Assembly: GCA_027068975.1 (NCBI GenBank)
Contig: JALXFN010000049.1
Location: 1-63,955, forward strand
DNA from: Campylobacteraceae bacterium
GTDB taxonomy: Bacteria; Campylobacterota; Campylobacteria; Campylobacterales; Sulfurovaceae
Length of the DNA: 63,955 bases
Direction: 5' to 3'
In this document: positions 52,268-62,503 of the stretch, in pieces
How the letters are laid out: each line of letters begins with the position of its first letter
Position numbering within the stretch: the first letter of the stretch is position 1
The notes under the pieces: generated by a model
The model's input: the letters and a program-made list of their open reading frames with translations, nothing else
Told to the model about the DNA's origin: nothing
Database searches by the model: none
Position numbers and translations under genes: made by a program

Positions 52268-53533
52268 TTAGTTGTTTAAGTTATAAAATTTATTTTCTTG
52301 CTTTCTTTTTTTATTCTCTATTATACTTTCCTTTTTATTCTCTACAATTGTATAGTGAAGCATTAGAGTTATCCAAAAAAGTGGATTTGAAAAATATATT
52401 TCAGAGGTTAATAAAAGTAATATAAGTAATACTATAGAAATGCCCATATAATCACCGTTCTTCCAATGATATCTACTATACATTGAAAATGACTTATACA
52501 TAAAAAAAAGCATTGTTATAAAAAAGGGTAAACCAAATCGTACAATTACATCGGTACTACCAACTGTTCTAATATCAACTACTTTTCCTGTACTATATAT
52601 CGTTGTAAATCTAGTAAGTTCATTGGGACCACGACCTATCAGCTCATGACCTTGAAAATCACGCCAGTCTTTAAGAATACTAGCGAATCTACCTGAATCA
52701 GCCTCTTCTAAATTTGGTAATTTTGCTAATTCACGAGCTTCTTCAAACTGTTTTTCAATTTTTTTACCTAAAAAGTCTAAATTTGTATAAGCGATATATC
52801 CTATAGATATTAAGGAAAAGAACAATATGATTTTTAGTAAAATATTTTTTACTTCTCGATTAAATATAAAAGCCAAAAACAAAAGAAGTACAATATAAGC
52901 TGTTGATGATTGTGTTGTTAATATAGCTATAATTAAAACAATATTTGTTCTATTGTACAATTCTGCTTTTTTCAAATAACTAATTATTAATGATAGTAGT
53001 AAAAAACCTCCAAATGCTCCCATTTCCCAAAATGCTCCTGAATTTCTCATCTCATATCCAGGTACGATAGTATATAAGCCCATAATACTGTATCTCGATT
53101 GCATATAGTCTCCTTCTTGTACATACAAAAGAAGCTTCTCAATTAAAATATCACTAAAGCCAGGTATCAATACAATTGGTATATAAAAAATAAAACTTAT
53201 TAAAGTAAGATAATACATAACTTTAACAAATTTATCAGGAAAATCCACAACACTTTTTAGAATAAAATAAGCTATTAAAATCCTAACAAAAACCCCTGCA
53301 AAAGTCAGAACTGGAAAAAAGTTGAATTTAAATGTTTGTAAAATCAGTATAACCATTAGTCCTACAAGAAAATAAACAAAACTAACATCAAATTTACTTT
53401 TTCTATAAAAAAACAATCCTGTTGCCAATATAAAAACTATAAACAGGCTTATTTTATTTTGAAAAACAATATTCCCTGATATAAAAATAAGTGCTAGAAC
53501 CATGAAGTAGTCTATGATTGTATTGATACGCAT
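52268..53533 (-). CDS. Wzy/O-antigen ligase-like membrane protein
   Basis: The start at 53533 (AAAGGAGAGAG upstream) is preferred over 53623, which would overlap the flippase gene. The product is 421 aa with about 11-12 transmembrane helices and a long periplasmic loop containing ADSGRFASILKDWRDFQGHE and GRGPNELTRF, the Arg and Gly-Arg-Gly-x-Asn-type signature of O-antigen polymerases and ligases. It probably polymerises or transfers the fucose-containing repeat unit made by this cluster. The C-terminal tail is very Lys/Asn-rich. Confidence 0.82.
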   Translation of the reverse strand: MRINTIIDYFMVLALIFISGNIVFQNKISLFIVFILATGLFFYRKSKFDVSFVYFLVGLMVILILQTFKFNFFPVLTFAGVFVRILIAYFILKSVVDFPDKFVKVMYYLTLISFIFYIPIVLIPGFSDILIEKLLLYVQEGDYMQSRYSIMGLYTIVPGYEMRNSGAFWEMGAFGGFLLLSLIISYLKKAELYNRTNIVLIIAILTTQSSTAYIVLLLFLAFIFNREVKNILLKIILFFSLISIGYIAYTNLDFLGKKIEKQFEEARELAKLPNLEEADSGRFASILKDWRDFQGHELIGRGPNELTRFTTIYSTGKVVDIRTVGSTDVIVRFGLPFFITMLFFMYKSFSMYSRYHWKNGDYMGISIVLLILLLLTSEIYFSNPLFWITLMLHYTIVENKKESIIENKKRKQENKFYNLNN

Positions 53534-53567
53534 TATAACTCTCTCCTTTAATTTTAACTCAATATGA

Positions 53568-54809
53568 CTATTGTGTTTTATACAATTGCTTTTGCTTAAT
53601 ATAGTAAACCCTAAAACCAACACTAGCTAAAGTATACACTACCAATGAAAATGATACGATATAAATATCCTTTGTTACATACGCTACTAATGTTATAAAT
53701 AAAACATAGATTATTGATGCATATATTAAACTGATATTAGCCTCTTTTATATACCCAAATGCAGCCAATAAAGGATATCCTAGTAAAGCATTAATAACAC
53801 CAAATAGAGTACCTGAAAACATTATTAAAAATATGTACCCCATTATCTCATTATTCATATTAAAAACTAATAATAAAATTTCTTTATAAAAATATATTAT
53901 AGGAATTAACAAAGCAATTGATGCTAAAACAACAAATAAAAAAGTTTTTTTGAAAAAAGTGATATTTTTTGTTCTACTCATATAAGGGTAAATGGTCTGT
54001 GCAACAATACCTCCTAAACTCATAAATGCATAGTAAAGTTTTTCAATCATAGAGTAATATCCTACAATAACATTTCCGAAAGACATACCAATAATAGTAA
54101 TAGCATAAAATCTACTACCATCATTGGCTACACGAGATAAAAAGAAAGCATAACTCTCTTTTAAATGCAAAATAAAATCTTCTCTATTGGGCATAACTAT
54201 CTTAATTTTATATAAACGAAATACCAACCATAGAGAATACAACCCTCCAATAACAGTACCAAGCGTATTTAAGAGAGGTACATATATATAATCATCACTC
54301 TCTTTTACAAGAACAAAAATCAAGATAGTAAATAAAACCCTAGAGACAAAATTAATATAGGTTATATATTTCATTCTCTCCATCCCCTGAAAAAACCATG
54401 TGGGAAAAAGTAAATTACCAAATACAAAACCAAATGTTACATAATAGAGCGTGATATGTTCACTTAATTTATCTACAAAAATCAGTAATAAAGTGAGAAC
54501 GATATAAGAAAAGATAAATAATAAGATTTTAATTAACATAACTGTTGAAAATATTTTTGATACTTTTTCTAAATTATCTCTATTTATAGAAATCTCTCTT
54601 GTTGCAGAGAGTTCAAATCCAAAACTTACCAAAATATTAAAATACATTATAATAGAGAGAGAAAAATTTACCAGTCCAAAGTTTTCAGCACCAAGTATCC
54701 GTACTAAATACGGTAGGGTAAATAGAGGTAAAAACATATTTAACGCTTGCAACACGGAGAGTGAAAAGAAATTTGATATTAAGGCTTTTTTATCCTCCAA
54801 TGCTGCCAT
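53568..54809 (-). CDS. Wzx-type polysaccharide flippase
   Basis: A 413-aa, 12-14-helix membrane protein of the MOP/RfbX family that moves undecaprenyl-linked repeat units across the inner membrane. It opens with the family pattern NFFSLSVLQALNMFLPLFTL, PYLVRILGAENFGLVNFSLS and YFNILVSFGFELSATREIS. A second conserved region is FVFGNLLFPTWFFQGMERMK. It lies eight bases after fcl and upstream of the polymerase gene, all on the minus strand. Confidence 0.9.
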   Translation of the reverse strand: MAALEDKKALISNFFSLSVLQALNMFLPLFTLPYLVRILGAENFGLVNFSLSIIMYFNILVSFGFELSATREISINRDNLEKVSKIFSTVMLIKILLFIFSYIVLTLLLIFVDKLSEHITLYYVTFGFVFGNLLFPTWFFQGMERMKYITYINFVSRVLFTILIFVLVKESDDYIYVPLLNTLGTVIGGLYSLWLVFRLYKIKIVMPNREDFILHLKESYAFFLSRVANDGSRFYAITIIGMSFGNVIVGYYSMIEKLYYAFMSLGGIVAQTIYPYMSRTKNITFFKKTFLFVVLASIALLIPIIYFYKEILLLVFNMNNEIMGYIFLIMFSGTLFGVINALLGYPLLAAFGYIKEANISLIYASIIYVLFITLVAYVTKDIYIVSFSLVVYTLASVGFRVYYIKQKQLYKTQ

Positions 54810-54817
54810 CTATTCTC

Positions 54818-55870
54818 TTACCTTTGCCCGATGTACCATGCATACATCTTCTTTATACCCTCTTCAAGCTCAACCTTATGCTTCCAACCCAAAGCATGAA
54901 GCTTAGATGGGTCTGTCAACTTAATCATAGTACCATCTGGTTTTTCAGTATTGAAATAGAATTCACCTTTAAATCCAATAATATCTTGAATAATATATGC
55001 CAACTCTTTAATAGAAATATCAATACCTGTACCAATATTGATATGCGTATTTCGTATCTCTTTATCATCTGGACTATAAGTATCTTTAAAGTCTCTATTT
55101 TCAAGTAAATAGACACAAGCATCTGCCATATCTTCACTGTATAAAAACTCTCTTCTGGGATTACCTGTTCCCCAAATTTCAACTTTTTTAGCATCTACAC
55201 CAAAACCAGTTAAATACTCTTTGGCTTCTTCTATAGTGTTTAGACCCAAATCAGCAATAACTTCCTTATCTTTACCCTCATTAAGCAGTTTTGCTAAATG
55301 AATTTTACGAATAAGTGCAGGTAAAACATGAGATTTTTCTAAATCGAAGTTGTCATTAGGTCCATAAAGATTCGTAGGCATTACAGAAATAAAGTTGGTT
55401 CCATACTGAAGATTATAAGATTCACACATTTTAATACCTGCTATTTTAGCTATGGCATAAGGCTCATTTGTATACTCCAATGGAGAAGTTAAAAGAGAAT
55501 CCTCAGGCATAGGTTGTGGTGCATTTTTAGGATAGATACAAGTAGAACCAAGAAAAAGTAATTTTTCAACACCAGACTTATAAGCCTGATGAATTACATT
55601 GTTCTGAATTTGAAGGTTCTCATAAATAAAATCTGCTCGATAGACATTATTTGCAACAATACCACCTACCTTAGCAGCAGCCAAAATGACATATTCTGGT
55701 TTTTCTATTTGAAAAAATTCTTCTACAGCATTTGCATCTAAAAGGTTTAATTCTCTATGCGTTCTATAAACAAGATTGGTATAACCTTTTGCTTCTAAGT
55801 TTTTAACTATAGCAGAACCAACTAAACCTCTGTGTCCTGCTATATATATTTTACTCCTCTTGTCCATCAT
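54818..55870 (-). CDS. fcl: GDP-L-fucose synthase
   Basis: A 350-aa SDR epimerase-reductase that converts GDP-4-keto-6-deoxymannose to GDP-L-fucose with NADPH. Features are IYIAGHRGLVGSAIVKNLEA, AAKVGGIVANNVYRADFIYE, FLGSTCIYPKNAPQPM, catalytic YTNEPYAIAKIAG (Tyr-x3-Lys), PTNLYGPNDNFD, SHVLPALIRKIH and WGTGNPRREFLYSEDMADAC. About 30 residues longer than E. coli Fcl because of an insertion around residues 195-230 (NEGKDKEVIADLGLNTIEEA). It is followed closely by the flippase gene and preceded by gmd. Confidence 0.93.
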   Translation of the reverse strand: MMDKRSKIYIAGHRGLVGSAIVKNLEAKGYTNLVYRTHRELNLLDANAVEEFFQIEKPEYVILAAAKVGGIVANNVYRADFIYENLQIQNNVIHQAYKSGVEKLLFLGSTCIYPKNAPQPMPEDSLLTSPLEYTNEPYAIAKIAGIKMCESYNLQYGTNFISVMPTNLYGPNDNFDLEKSHVLPALIRKIHLAKLLNEGKDKEVIADLGLNTIEEAKEYLTGFGVDAKKVEIWGTGNPRREFLYSEDMADACVYLLENRDFKDTYSPDDKEIRNTHINIGTGIDISIKELAYIIQDIIGFKGEFYFNTEKPDGTMIKLTDPSKLHALGWKHKVELEEGIKKMYAWYIGQR

Positions 55871-55876
55871 ATAATC

Positions 55877-56998
55877 CTATTCAAAATAATTCATAATATC
55901 ATAACCACCATCTTTTAGATATTGGTCTTTTGTCATAAGCTTCAAATCACTCTCCATCATATCGTTTACCAATGATTCAAGTTTATACTCACGCTTCCAA
56001 CCAAGTTTAGTTTCAGCTTTTGTAGGGTCACCAAGAAGCAGGTCAACCTCTGTTGGTCTAAAGTATTTAGGGTCAACAGCAACAACTTCTCTTCCAATTT
56101 CTAGTTGATAATCAGGATTAGAACAAGATACTACATAGGCTTTCTCATCAACACCTTCCCCTTTAAATTCTAACTCAATACCAGCATAAGCAAATGACAT
56201 TCTGACAAAATCTCTTACTGTAGTAGTTTGACCTGTAGCAATAACCCAATCTTCTGGCTCATCAGCTTGAAGAATTAACCACATCATTTTGACATAATCT
56301 TTTGCGTGTCCCCAGTCTCTTTTTGCATCTAAGTTTCCAAGGTAAAGTTTATCTTGAAGTCCAAGTGCAATTTTACTTGCAGCTCTTGTGATTTTTCTCG
56401 TTACAAAAGTCTCCCCTCTCACTGGTGATTCATGGTTAAACAAAATACCATTACAAGCGAACATGTCATAAGCTTCTCGGTAGTTTACGGTAATCCAATA
56501 AGCATACATTTTAGCTACAGCATAAGGACTTCTTGGATAAAAAGGTGTTGTCTCACTCTGTGGTGTCTCTTGCACTTTTCCGTATAGTTCAGAGGTACTT
56601 GCTTGATAGATTCTAGTTTTTTTTGTAAGACCAAGTAGTTTAACAGCCTCTAAAATTCTTAGTGTTCCTGTACCATCAGCATTTGCTACATACTCTGGAG
56701 TCTCAAAAGAGACAGCAACATGACTCATAGCAGCTAAGTTATAAATCTCATCTGGTTGAGTCTCTTGAATAATTCGAGTAAGGTTCATTGAGTCTGTCAT
56801 CTCACCATAGTGTAAGATAAGGTTTCTATTTTCTACATGTGGGTCTTGGTATAAGTGGTCAATTCTATCAGTATTAAAAAGAGACGATCTTCTTTTTAAA
56901 CCATGTACTATATAGCCTTTTTTAAGTAAAAATTCTGCTAAATAAGATCCATCTTGTCCTGTAATTCCTGTAATTAATGCTACTTTTTGTTTTGCCAT
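55877..56998 (-). CDS. gmd: GDP-mannose 4,6-dehydratase
   Basis: The start at 56998 (GGAGAAAACA upstream) gives 373 aa. It makes GDP-4-keto-6-deoxymannose, the substrate of Fcl. It has the Rossmann motif [39 protein letters not shown], the active-site [37 protein letters not shown] (Tyr-x3-Lys), [20 protein letters not shown] and [20 protein letters not shown]. It lies six bases before fcl and 48 after manC: a complete GDP-mannose to GDP-fucose branch. Confidence 0.95.
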   Translation of the reverse strand: MAKQKVALITGITGQDGSYLAEFLLKKGYIVHGLKRRSSLFNTDRIDHLYQDPHVENRNLILHYGEMTDSMNLTRIIQETQPDEIYNLAAMSHVAVSFETPEYVANADGTGTLRILEAVKLLGLTKKTRIYQASTSELYGKVQETPQSETTPFYPRSPYAVAKMYAYWITVNYREAYDMFACNGILFNHESPVRGETFVTRKITRAASKIALGLQDKLYLGNLDAKRDWGHAKDYVKMMWLILQADEPEDWVIATGQTTTVRDFVRMSFAYAGIELEFKGEGVDEKAYVVSCSNPDYQLEIGREVVAVDPKYFRPTEVDLLLGDPTKAETKLGWKREYKLESLVNDMMESDLKLMTKDQYLKDGGYDIMNYFE

Positions 56999-57046
56999 TG
57001 TTTTCTCCATATTATTTTTGTTTTTATTGTTTTTTATACTATTAAT

Positions 57047-58414
57047 TTATCTTTGAAAATCATCTTCGATTCTAACGATATCATCTTCACCTGTATACTC
57101 TCCCACTTGTGCTTCAATAAGTACAACTGGTATTTTACCTTCATTTTCTAATCTATGTATTTCCCCCATTTTAATATATGTTGACTCATTTGGTCGTATA
57201 AGTTTCTTCTCTTCACCAACTGTTACAGTTGCTGTACCACTTACTACTATCCAATGCTCATTTCGATGAAAATGTTTTTGCAAAGATAGTCTTTTACCCT
57301 GATTAACAATTATTCTTTTAATCTTATATTGGTTAGTAGAGAGTAAAACCTCATATGTTCCCCATGGTCTATGTGCTAAAGTATGTACTTTCGTTAAATC
57401 AGAATTCTTCTTTTTTAACGCTGCTACAACATTTTTAACCTTTTGCGTAGACTCTTTTTTTGAAATCAATAAAGCATCATCTGTATCGATAATAACCAAA
57501 TCTTCTATATCTATAGTCGCTACTTGTTTGTTAGAAACAATAAGATTATTTGAAGAATCAATAGCTATTGCTTTAGAATCTAAAGGTGTCATCTCTTCAA
57601 TCTCATTAGATAGAGCATTAAAATCACCTAAATCACTCCACATTATATCTGATGGAATCACTTTTACCCTCTCTGATTTTTCCATTACAGCATAATCAAT
57701 ACTATCTTCTGGAATATTTAGCATATCATCTGTTTTAATTTTAAACTGCTTATCTGAAATATTTAACTTTTTAGAAAATGCTACTTCTGATGTTTTATAT
57801 ATTTCTGGTGAGTATTTTTTTAGCTCCTCTAAGAAAACACCTGCTTTAAACATAAACATTCCACTATTCCAATAGTAATTCCCTTGTTCAATATAAGATT
57901 TTGCTGTCTCTAAATCAGGTTTCTCTTTAAAACTTTTAACATCTAAACCCTCTGCTTCAATATATCCAAATCCTATCTCAGGGTAAGAGGGAGTAATTCC
58001 AAAAGTAACTAAGTTATTATTTTTTACTTCTACCTTAGCTTGTAAAATTACTTTTTTATATGCTTCTTCATCTTTAATTAAATGGTCAGAAGGTGTTATT
58101 AACACAATTTCTTCTGCATCTAATGCCATACAAGCTAAAGCAATAGCTGGAGCTGTATTTCTTCCTACTGGCTCCAATAAATATAAAGAGCTATTATCTT
58201 TCTTTAAAACCTCTTCTTCTTGCTCTAGTGCTAAAAAATACTGTTCACTATTTGAAACAATAAAATTTGAATCACAAAGAAGAGAGTTTCGCTCTAAAGT
58301 TAGCTGAAACAACGATTTATCATTAAATAACTTTATAAATTGTTTTGGATATAAAGTCCTACTTAAGGGCCAAAGTCTCGTTCCTGAACCACCACATAAA
58401 ATAATATTTATCAT
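57047..58414 (-). CDS. manC: Mannose-1-phosphate guanylyltransferase / mannose-6-phosphate isomerase
   Basis: A bifunctional 455-aa enzyme. The N-terminal nucleotidyltransferase has IILCGGSGTRLWPLSRTLYP, YLLEPVGRNTAPAIALACMA, LITPSDHLIKDEEAY, SFKEKPDLETAKSY and YWNSGMFMFKAGVFL. The C-terminal type II isomerase cupin has HRPWGTYEVLL, KRIIVNQGKRLSLQKHFHRN and EHWIVVSGTATVTVGEEKKL. It supplies GDP-mannose to gmd. No phosphomannomutase gene is in this cluster. It is the most upstream gene of the fucose unit; the 135-base A/T-rich gap before it probably holds the promoter. Confidence 0.95.
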   Translation of the reverse strand: MINIILCGGSGTRLWPLSRTLYPKQFIKLFNDKSLFQLTLERNSLLCDSNFIVSNSEQYFLALEQEEEVLKKDNSSLYLLEPVGRNTAPAIALACMALDAEEIVLITPSDHLIKDEEAYKKVILQAKVEVKNNNLVTFGITPSYPEIGFGYIEAEGLDVKSFKEKPDLETAKSYIEQGNYYWNSGMFMFKAGVFLEELKKYSPEIYKTSEVAFSKKLNISDKQFKIKTDDMLNIPEDSIDYAVMEKSERVKVIPSDIMWSDLGDFNALSNEIEEMTPLDSKAIAIDSSNNLIVSNKQVATIDIEDLVIIDTDDALLISKKESTQKVKNVVAALKKKNSDLTKVHTLAHRPWGTYEVLLSTNQYKIKRIIVNQGKRLSLQKHFHRNEHWIVVSGTATVTVGEEKKLIRPNESTYIKMGEIHRLENEGKIPVVLIEAQVGEYTGEDDIVRIEDDFQR

Positions 58415-58549
58415 CTTAATCTCACCTATTTACTTTAAATTATTTTTAAATTTTTTTTAACGATTCAATAGTAAAAAATTTTGATTTATTATATCTCCTA
58501 TATTCTTAAATCATGTTAAATATTAATAAAAAAAATTAATATTTAAAAA

Positions 58550-59716
58550 TTATTTTTTTAATAAAAATTTTATACTCACCATAGATATAATAACCTCTAA
58601 AAGACTTGCTAAAATAACAGAATAATAGTCAGAATCACTTATCATCTCTTTTTCTACACCAATGGTTGCAACAGCAATCATAAGTGTCAAAGGCATAGAG
58701 AGAGCAAATCCACTTAAAAGAGCATCTCTTTTTCCAATAAGAGAAACCAGCATATATGCAGCTATAACTCGAATTATAAACATTGATCCCAATAAAATTG
58801 CTGTAGTTATTAGAACTTGAGGTATAAAAATATTCTCTAAACCAAATGAGGCTCCAACATGAACAAAAAAGATAGGTACTAAAAATCCAAATCCGAAACT
58901 TGACATTTTCTCTTCAAGTTCATGCTTATGATGAAAGAAAGTAGAGATAAAAAGCCCTGCAATAAATGCACCAAAAGCCAACTCTAAATGTAACTGCTTC
59001 ATGATAGCAATCATAATAAAAAAAACCCCCATCGCTAATCGTATATCCTGATACTTTCCATCATCATTTGGCATTAATATATTTTTAAACTCAGGATACC
59101 ACCAAAAAAGTAATTTAAAGAAAAGATAGAGTGCTATAATCACCACCATAAAACCAAAGAGCTGAACGATTTTATAAAAAAGTTCTTCTCCAAAGCCAAC
59201 CAAACTTGATGCTTCAAAGATAGTCAAAGCTAGAATACTAATAACCTCCCCTATACTTCCTACTAAAAAAGATATCTTTATCCATCTCTCTTCTTTACCA
59301 TACTCTTTAGATAGAGTAGCTAAGATTCCTATAGATATAAGAGGTAAAACTACAATTAATATCATGTGTAAATGAAAAATCAAACCAAAAAGTAGTGCCA
59401 AACACCAAAGAATTAATACAAAATATAGAGATTGCCTAATATAAACTTTAGGCATTTTCATAATACTTTTTAAGTTAACTTCTAACCCTGCTAAAAACAT
59501 CAAGTATAAAAATCCAATATGGGCAACCAGTTCAAAGTTACTCTCTTTTGCTTCTAGTACTCCTAAAAAAGCTAAAAAAGAACCTATTATAATCTCTATG
59601 GGGGCAGTAGGTAGACGAAACAGGCGTGATAAATGAGGAGAGAGTACCAAAACTAATGATAGTGTTAAGATAGAAACAACTATAGAGTTACTCATGACAA
59701 GATGTTGCCACTCCAT
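58550..59716 (-). CDS. Kef-type cation/proton antiporter (CPA2)
   Basis: 388 aa with about 12 transmembrane helices, monovalent cation:proton antiporter-2 family. It has LSLVLVLSPHLSRLFRLPTA, PIEIIIGSFLAFLG, FLYLMFLAGLEVNLKSI, LISIGILATLSKEYG, ELAFGAFIAGLFISTFFHHK and GFLVPIFFVHVGASFGLENI. No cytoplasmic TrkA-N domain follows, so regulation by NAD(H)/glutathione is not evident. The ATG at 59716 overlaps bioB by 29 bases; an alternative ATG at 59695 would shorten this to eight. It is coupled to bioB. Confidence 0.85.
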   Translation of the reverse strand: MEWQHLVMSNSIVVSILTLSLVLVLSPHLSRLFRLPTAPIEIIIGSFLAFLGVLEAKESNFELVAHIGFLYLMFLAGLEVNLKSIMKMPKVYIRQSLYFVLILWCLALLFGLIFHLHMILIVVLPLISIGILATLSKEYGKEERWIKISFLVGSIGEVISILALTIFEASSLVGFGEELFYKIVQLFGFMVVIIALYLFFKLLFWWYPEFKNILMPNDDGKYQDIRLAMGVFFIMIAIMKQLHLELAFGAFIAGLFISTFFHHKHELEEKMSSFGFGFLVPIFFVHVGASFGLENIFIPQVLITTAILLGSMFIIRVIAAYMLVSLIGKRDALLSGFALSMPLTLMIAVATIGVEKEMISDSDYYSVILASLLEVIISMVSIKFLLKK

Positions 59717-60536
59717 ATCCTAATGATTCTAACATTTTTCTATCTTTTAAGGGTGCATCACCAACTGTAGTTAAATAGTTACCAATAACCATAGAGTTTG
59801 CTCCTGCTTCAAACATAAGCTCTTCATAACCATCAAAAAGAAGCTCACGTCCAGCTGCAACCATTAATAGTTTATCTTCACCTAAAAGAGTTCTTGCTTT
59901 TTTTACTATCTCTAAAGCTTCATCACGTGAAATATTTCTACTCTTTATAGGTAGTGCTTCATTTGGGTGATAAAAGTTTAATGGAGTTGACTCAGGGTCG
60001 AGAGAGACAATAGCATTTAAAAGTGAGTCCCTGTCCTCAACAGACTCACCCATACCAAAAATACCACCTGTACAGAGTTGTAAGCCTACCTCTTTTGCAT
60101 TTTGACAGGTTTCATAACGCTCAGACCATGTATGTGTGGTACAGATGGTTTTATAATAGTTCTCAGAAGTTTCAAGATTATGGTTATAACTATCTATTCC
60201 GTGCTCTTTTAGGTACTTTAACTGTTCTGTATTTGCCGTACCATTACAAGCAATGAGATTAATATTATCAACCTCTGCTTTAATTGCCACTGCAGCTCTG
60301 GCTACAAAGTCAACTTTTTTATCATCTAAACCTTTACCTGCTGTCACCAAACAGTAACCCAAAGCACCATGAGACTTTGCTCTCTTCGCTTCTTCAACAA
60401 TGGTCTCAATAGATTTATAGTTATAACGTTCTATATCAGCATGATAACGTACACTCTGTGTACAAAACTTACAATCTTCTAGGCAAGTACCAGACAAAAT
60501 GTTATTGATGGCACATAAAAATATCTCTTTTTTCAT
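59688..60536 (-). CDS. bioB: Biotin synthase
   Basis: The start at 60536 (MKKEIFLCAINN) gives 282 aa, the short form common in Campylobacterota; the ATG at 60593 adds a non-conserved leader. It is a radical SAM enzyme that inserts sulfur into dethiobiotin. The SAM cluster motif is CLEDCKFC (in SGTCLEDCKFCTQSVRY), followed by YCLVTAGKG, NLIACNGTANTEQLKYLKEH, GIDSYNHNLETSENYYKTIC, GGIFGMGESVEDR and PLNFYHPNEALPI. The C-terminal VAAGRELLFDGYEELMFEAG and ANSMVIGNYLTT are intact. No other biotin genes are nearby. Confidence 0.93.
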   Translation of the reverse strand: MKKEIFLCAINNILSGTCLEDCKFCTQSVRYHADIERYNYKSIETIVEEAKRAKSHGALGYCLVTAGKGLDDKKVDFVARAAVAIKAEVDNINLIACNGTANTEQLKYLKEHGIDSYNHNLETSENYYKTICTTHTWSERYETCQNAKEVGLQLCTGGIFGMGESVEDRDSLLNAIVSLDPESTPLNFYHPNEALPIKSRNISRDEALEIVKKARTLLGEDKLLMVAAGRELLFDGYEELMFEAGANSMVIGNYLTTVGDAPLKDRKMLESLGYGVATSCHE

Positions 60537-60612
60537 AAAAGTATTATAATAGAGTTTGCTGAATAGTGGTTTGCCTTTTAGAAATAGAGACACTATTCAC
60601 TCTTTCTGTAGA

Positions 60613-62433
60613 TTATTCTACATTATGACTCTCTATAATTTCATGAAATAGCCCACTTAAGTAACGACTTCCTGTTAAGGTTAAATGCCCATTGTCAAAA
60701 TAGAGTGGCAGACCCTCTTCATTGATATAAGCACACTCATTTTTACAAAACAGAGGAGCAGTCTCATAGATTTTAAAATTTTTAGATTTTATTTTTGACA
60801 AAAAAGCAAAATTTTCTCTATTTTTTGACATATACTCCTTTTTTGTTTGCATAGGTAATGCTACATCATCATGTTTATGCTCCCACAATGCCTTAGGAAT
60901 ATTTATTTTATCCCAATAAGGAACAGGCATAATAAAGTCTACATTTATATGGTGTTTATCTGCTAAAATAGTTAAAGTTTCGATATTTTTTAATACTCTA
61001 GGAAGTTTAGCAAATGAGTAATGCAAGACAATCGTATCTATCTTATACTCCAAGGCATCATCAATAATCTCTTTAGGTCCAATTTGCCCTTTAAACATTG
61101 GTTCATTAGGGACAATAAAAAAAACTTCACTGTTTAACTTCTCTGCCTCTTTTGCAAATGTCTGCTTAATACTATCAGCATGACTGTTACCAATAAGCAT
61201 AATTTTCTGTTTTACCATATCAGCAGATAAATCGGTTAATTTACAATAGTGACTGTTTGGTTCCAAAATACGTTTCAGTTTACCACAACGATAAACATCT
61301 CTATCTTTAAATGCATTAGCAATCATTAGCTCTTTTTTAGAATATAAACTTTTTTGAATGCTTAGACCTCCAAATGCCATAGAGATAATGAGTAGAGGAG
61401 CAACCCATAAAAAAGCTAAAAGATGTTTTATCTTTTTAGAACCCACTTCTACGAGATGATACATCGCTACTGATGCCAAAATAATCAATATAAAAAGTAT
61501 GCCCCTGTCAACCATACTCTCTGGTTTTAGTTTTGTACCAGAAAAAGGTGTGTAGAGATAGAGAACAATAATAGGAAAATGTACCAAATAGATAGAGTAG
61601 GAGTATTGACCAAGCTTTTCAAGGATTGTACCTACTTTTGAGAACTCTAAACTTTTCAAAAGTCCAAAAGCAAGTACCAGCCCTGTTGCCAAAGCAATAA
61701 TGAGTGCATAGAGACCAGGGTGTCCTTTCAGATAATTCATTGCCTCCCCATCTACATGAAGAAGAGGAATAGAGAAGATAATAACAAATCCAATGGTACC
61801 TAAATATCTGTATCTATCTTGACGAACATTACCCGAATCTGTAAAATAATAAGCAATTCCATAACCAATCAAAAACTCCCAAATTCTCAAAGGCATCATG
61901 AAAAATGAAGTTTTTGGAGAGATACCTAAAAGAGTAAAACAGAGTAGCAGAGAGCTTAGTAAAATAATCATAAAAAGATAGCGATTTAATTGAAAGAAGA
62001 AAAAGAGTATCGGTATAATCAGATAAAATTGAATCTCAACACCCAATGACCACAAATGCAAAAGAGGGTTAAATTCAGCCTTACTAAAATAGGAATTTTG
62101 TAACCAAAACCCTATATTTGAGCTAAAACTACTGGCATAGATACTTTGTGAAAAAACTTGAGCATACTCATTTGGAGTTACTATAAAAATGGCTGAACAG
62201 ACAGTTAAAAAGGTTACCACAAAATAAGCAGGAAGTAGACGTTTTGCTCTACGTGCAAAAAATGCTTTTTTATTGTCATGAGTATAGAGTATTGCCATAA
62301 GGAATCCACTAATAACAAAAAATACATCCACCCCTAAAAAACCACTTTGAAAGAGTGTAAACCCCAAGTGAAACAGAACCACAAGCATAACAGATATGCC
62401 TCTTAATATTTGTATATCTTTTCTATAATGCAT
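60613..62433 (-). CDS. OafA/YrhL-type O-acyltransferase with SGNH domain
   Basis: 606 aa. Residues 1-355 are an acyltransferase-3 membrane domain (~10-11 helices): RKDIQILRGISVMLVVLFHL, GFLGVDVFFVISGFLMAILY, FFARRAKRLLPAYFVV, HLWSLGVEIQFYLIIPILFF and YSIYLVHFPIIVLYLY. A periplasmic SGNH-type esterase/transferase domain follows, with block I IMLIGNSHADSIKQTF and block V DNGHLTLTGSRYL (Asp-x2-His). It probably O-acetylates the surface polysaccharide made by the neighbouring cluster, by analogy with OafA and peptidoglycan acetyltransferases. It is separated from bioB by 76 bases. Confidence 0.9.
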   Translation of the reverse strand: MHYRKDIQILRGISVMLVVLFHLGFTLFQSGFLGVDVFFVISGFLMAILYTHDNKKAFFARRAKRLLPAYFVVTFLTVCSAIFIVTPNEYAQVFSQSIYASSFSSNIGFWLQNSYFSKAEFNPLLHLWSLGVEIQFYLIIPILFFFFQLNRYLFMIILLSSLLLCFTLLGISPKTSFFMMPLRIWEFLIGYGIAYYFTDSGNVRQDRYRYLGTIGFVIIFSIPLLHVDGEAMNYLKGHPGLYALIIALATGLVLAFGLLKSLEFSKVGTILEKLGQYSYSIYLVHFPIIVLYLYTPFSGTKLKPESMVDRGILFILIILASVAMYHLVEVGSKKIKHLLAFLWVAPLLIISMAFGGLSIQKSLYSKKELMIANAFKDRDVYRCGKLKRILEPNSHYCKLTDLSADMVKQKIMLIGNSHADSIKQTFAKEAEKLNSEVFFIVPNEPMFKGQIGPKEIIDDALEYKIDTIVLHYSFAKLPRVLKNIETLTILADKHHINVDFIMPVPYWDKINIPKALWEHKHDDVALPMQTKKEYMSKNRENFAFLSKIKSKNFKIYETAPLFCKNECAYINEEGLPLYFDNGHLTLTGSRYLSGLFHEIIESHNVE

Positions 62434-62503
62434 ACTTTTTCCTAATAATTTTCAAGCGATTATTATACTAAAATAAACAAAATTTAACAAATAAAAATAG
62501 GAT

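Noticed and set aside
52268-53623. Overlap between the polymerase-like and flippase genes
   Set aside because: The overlap disappears with the start at 53533, which has a strong ribosome binding site; the longer start does not.
59688-59716. Overlap of bioB and the antiporter gene as a possible frameshifted fusion
   Set aside because: Both proteins are complete; a short overlap with an alternative downstream start explains it.
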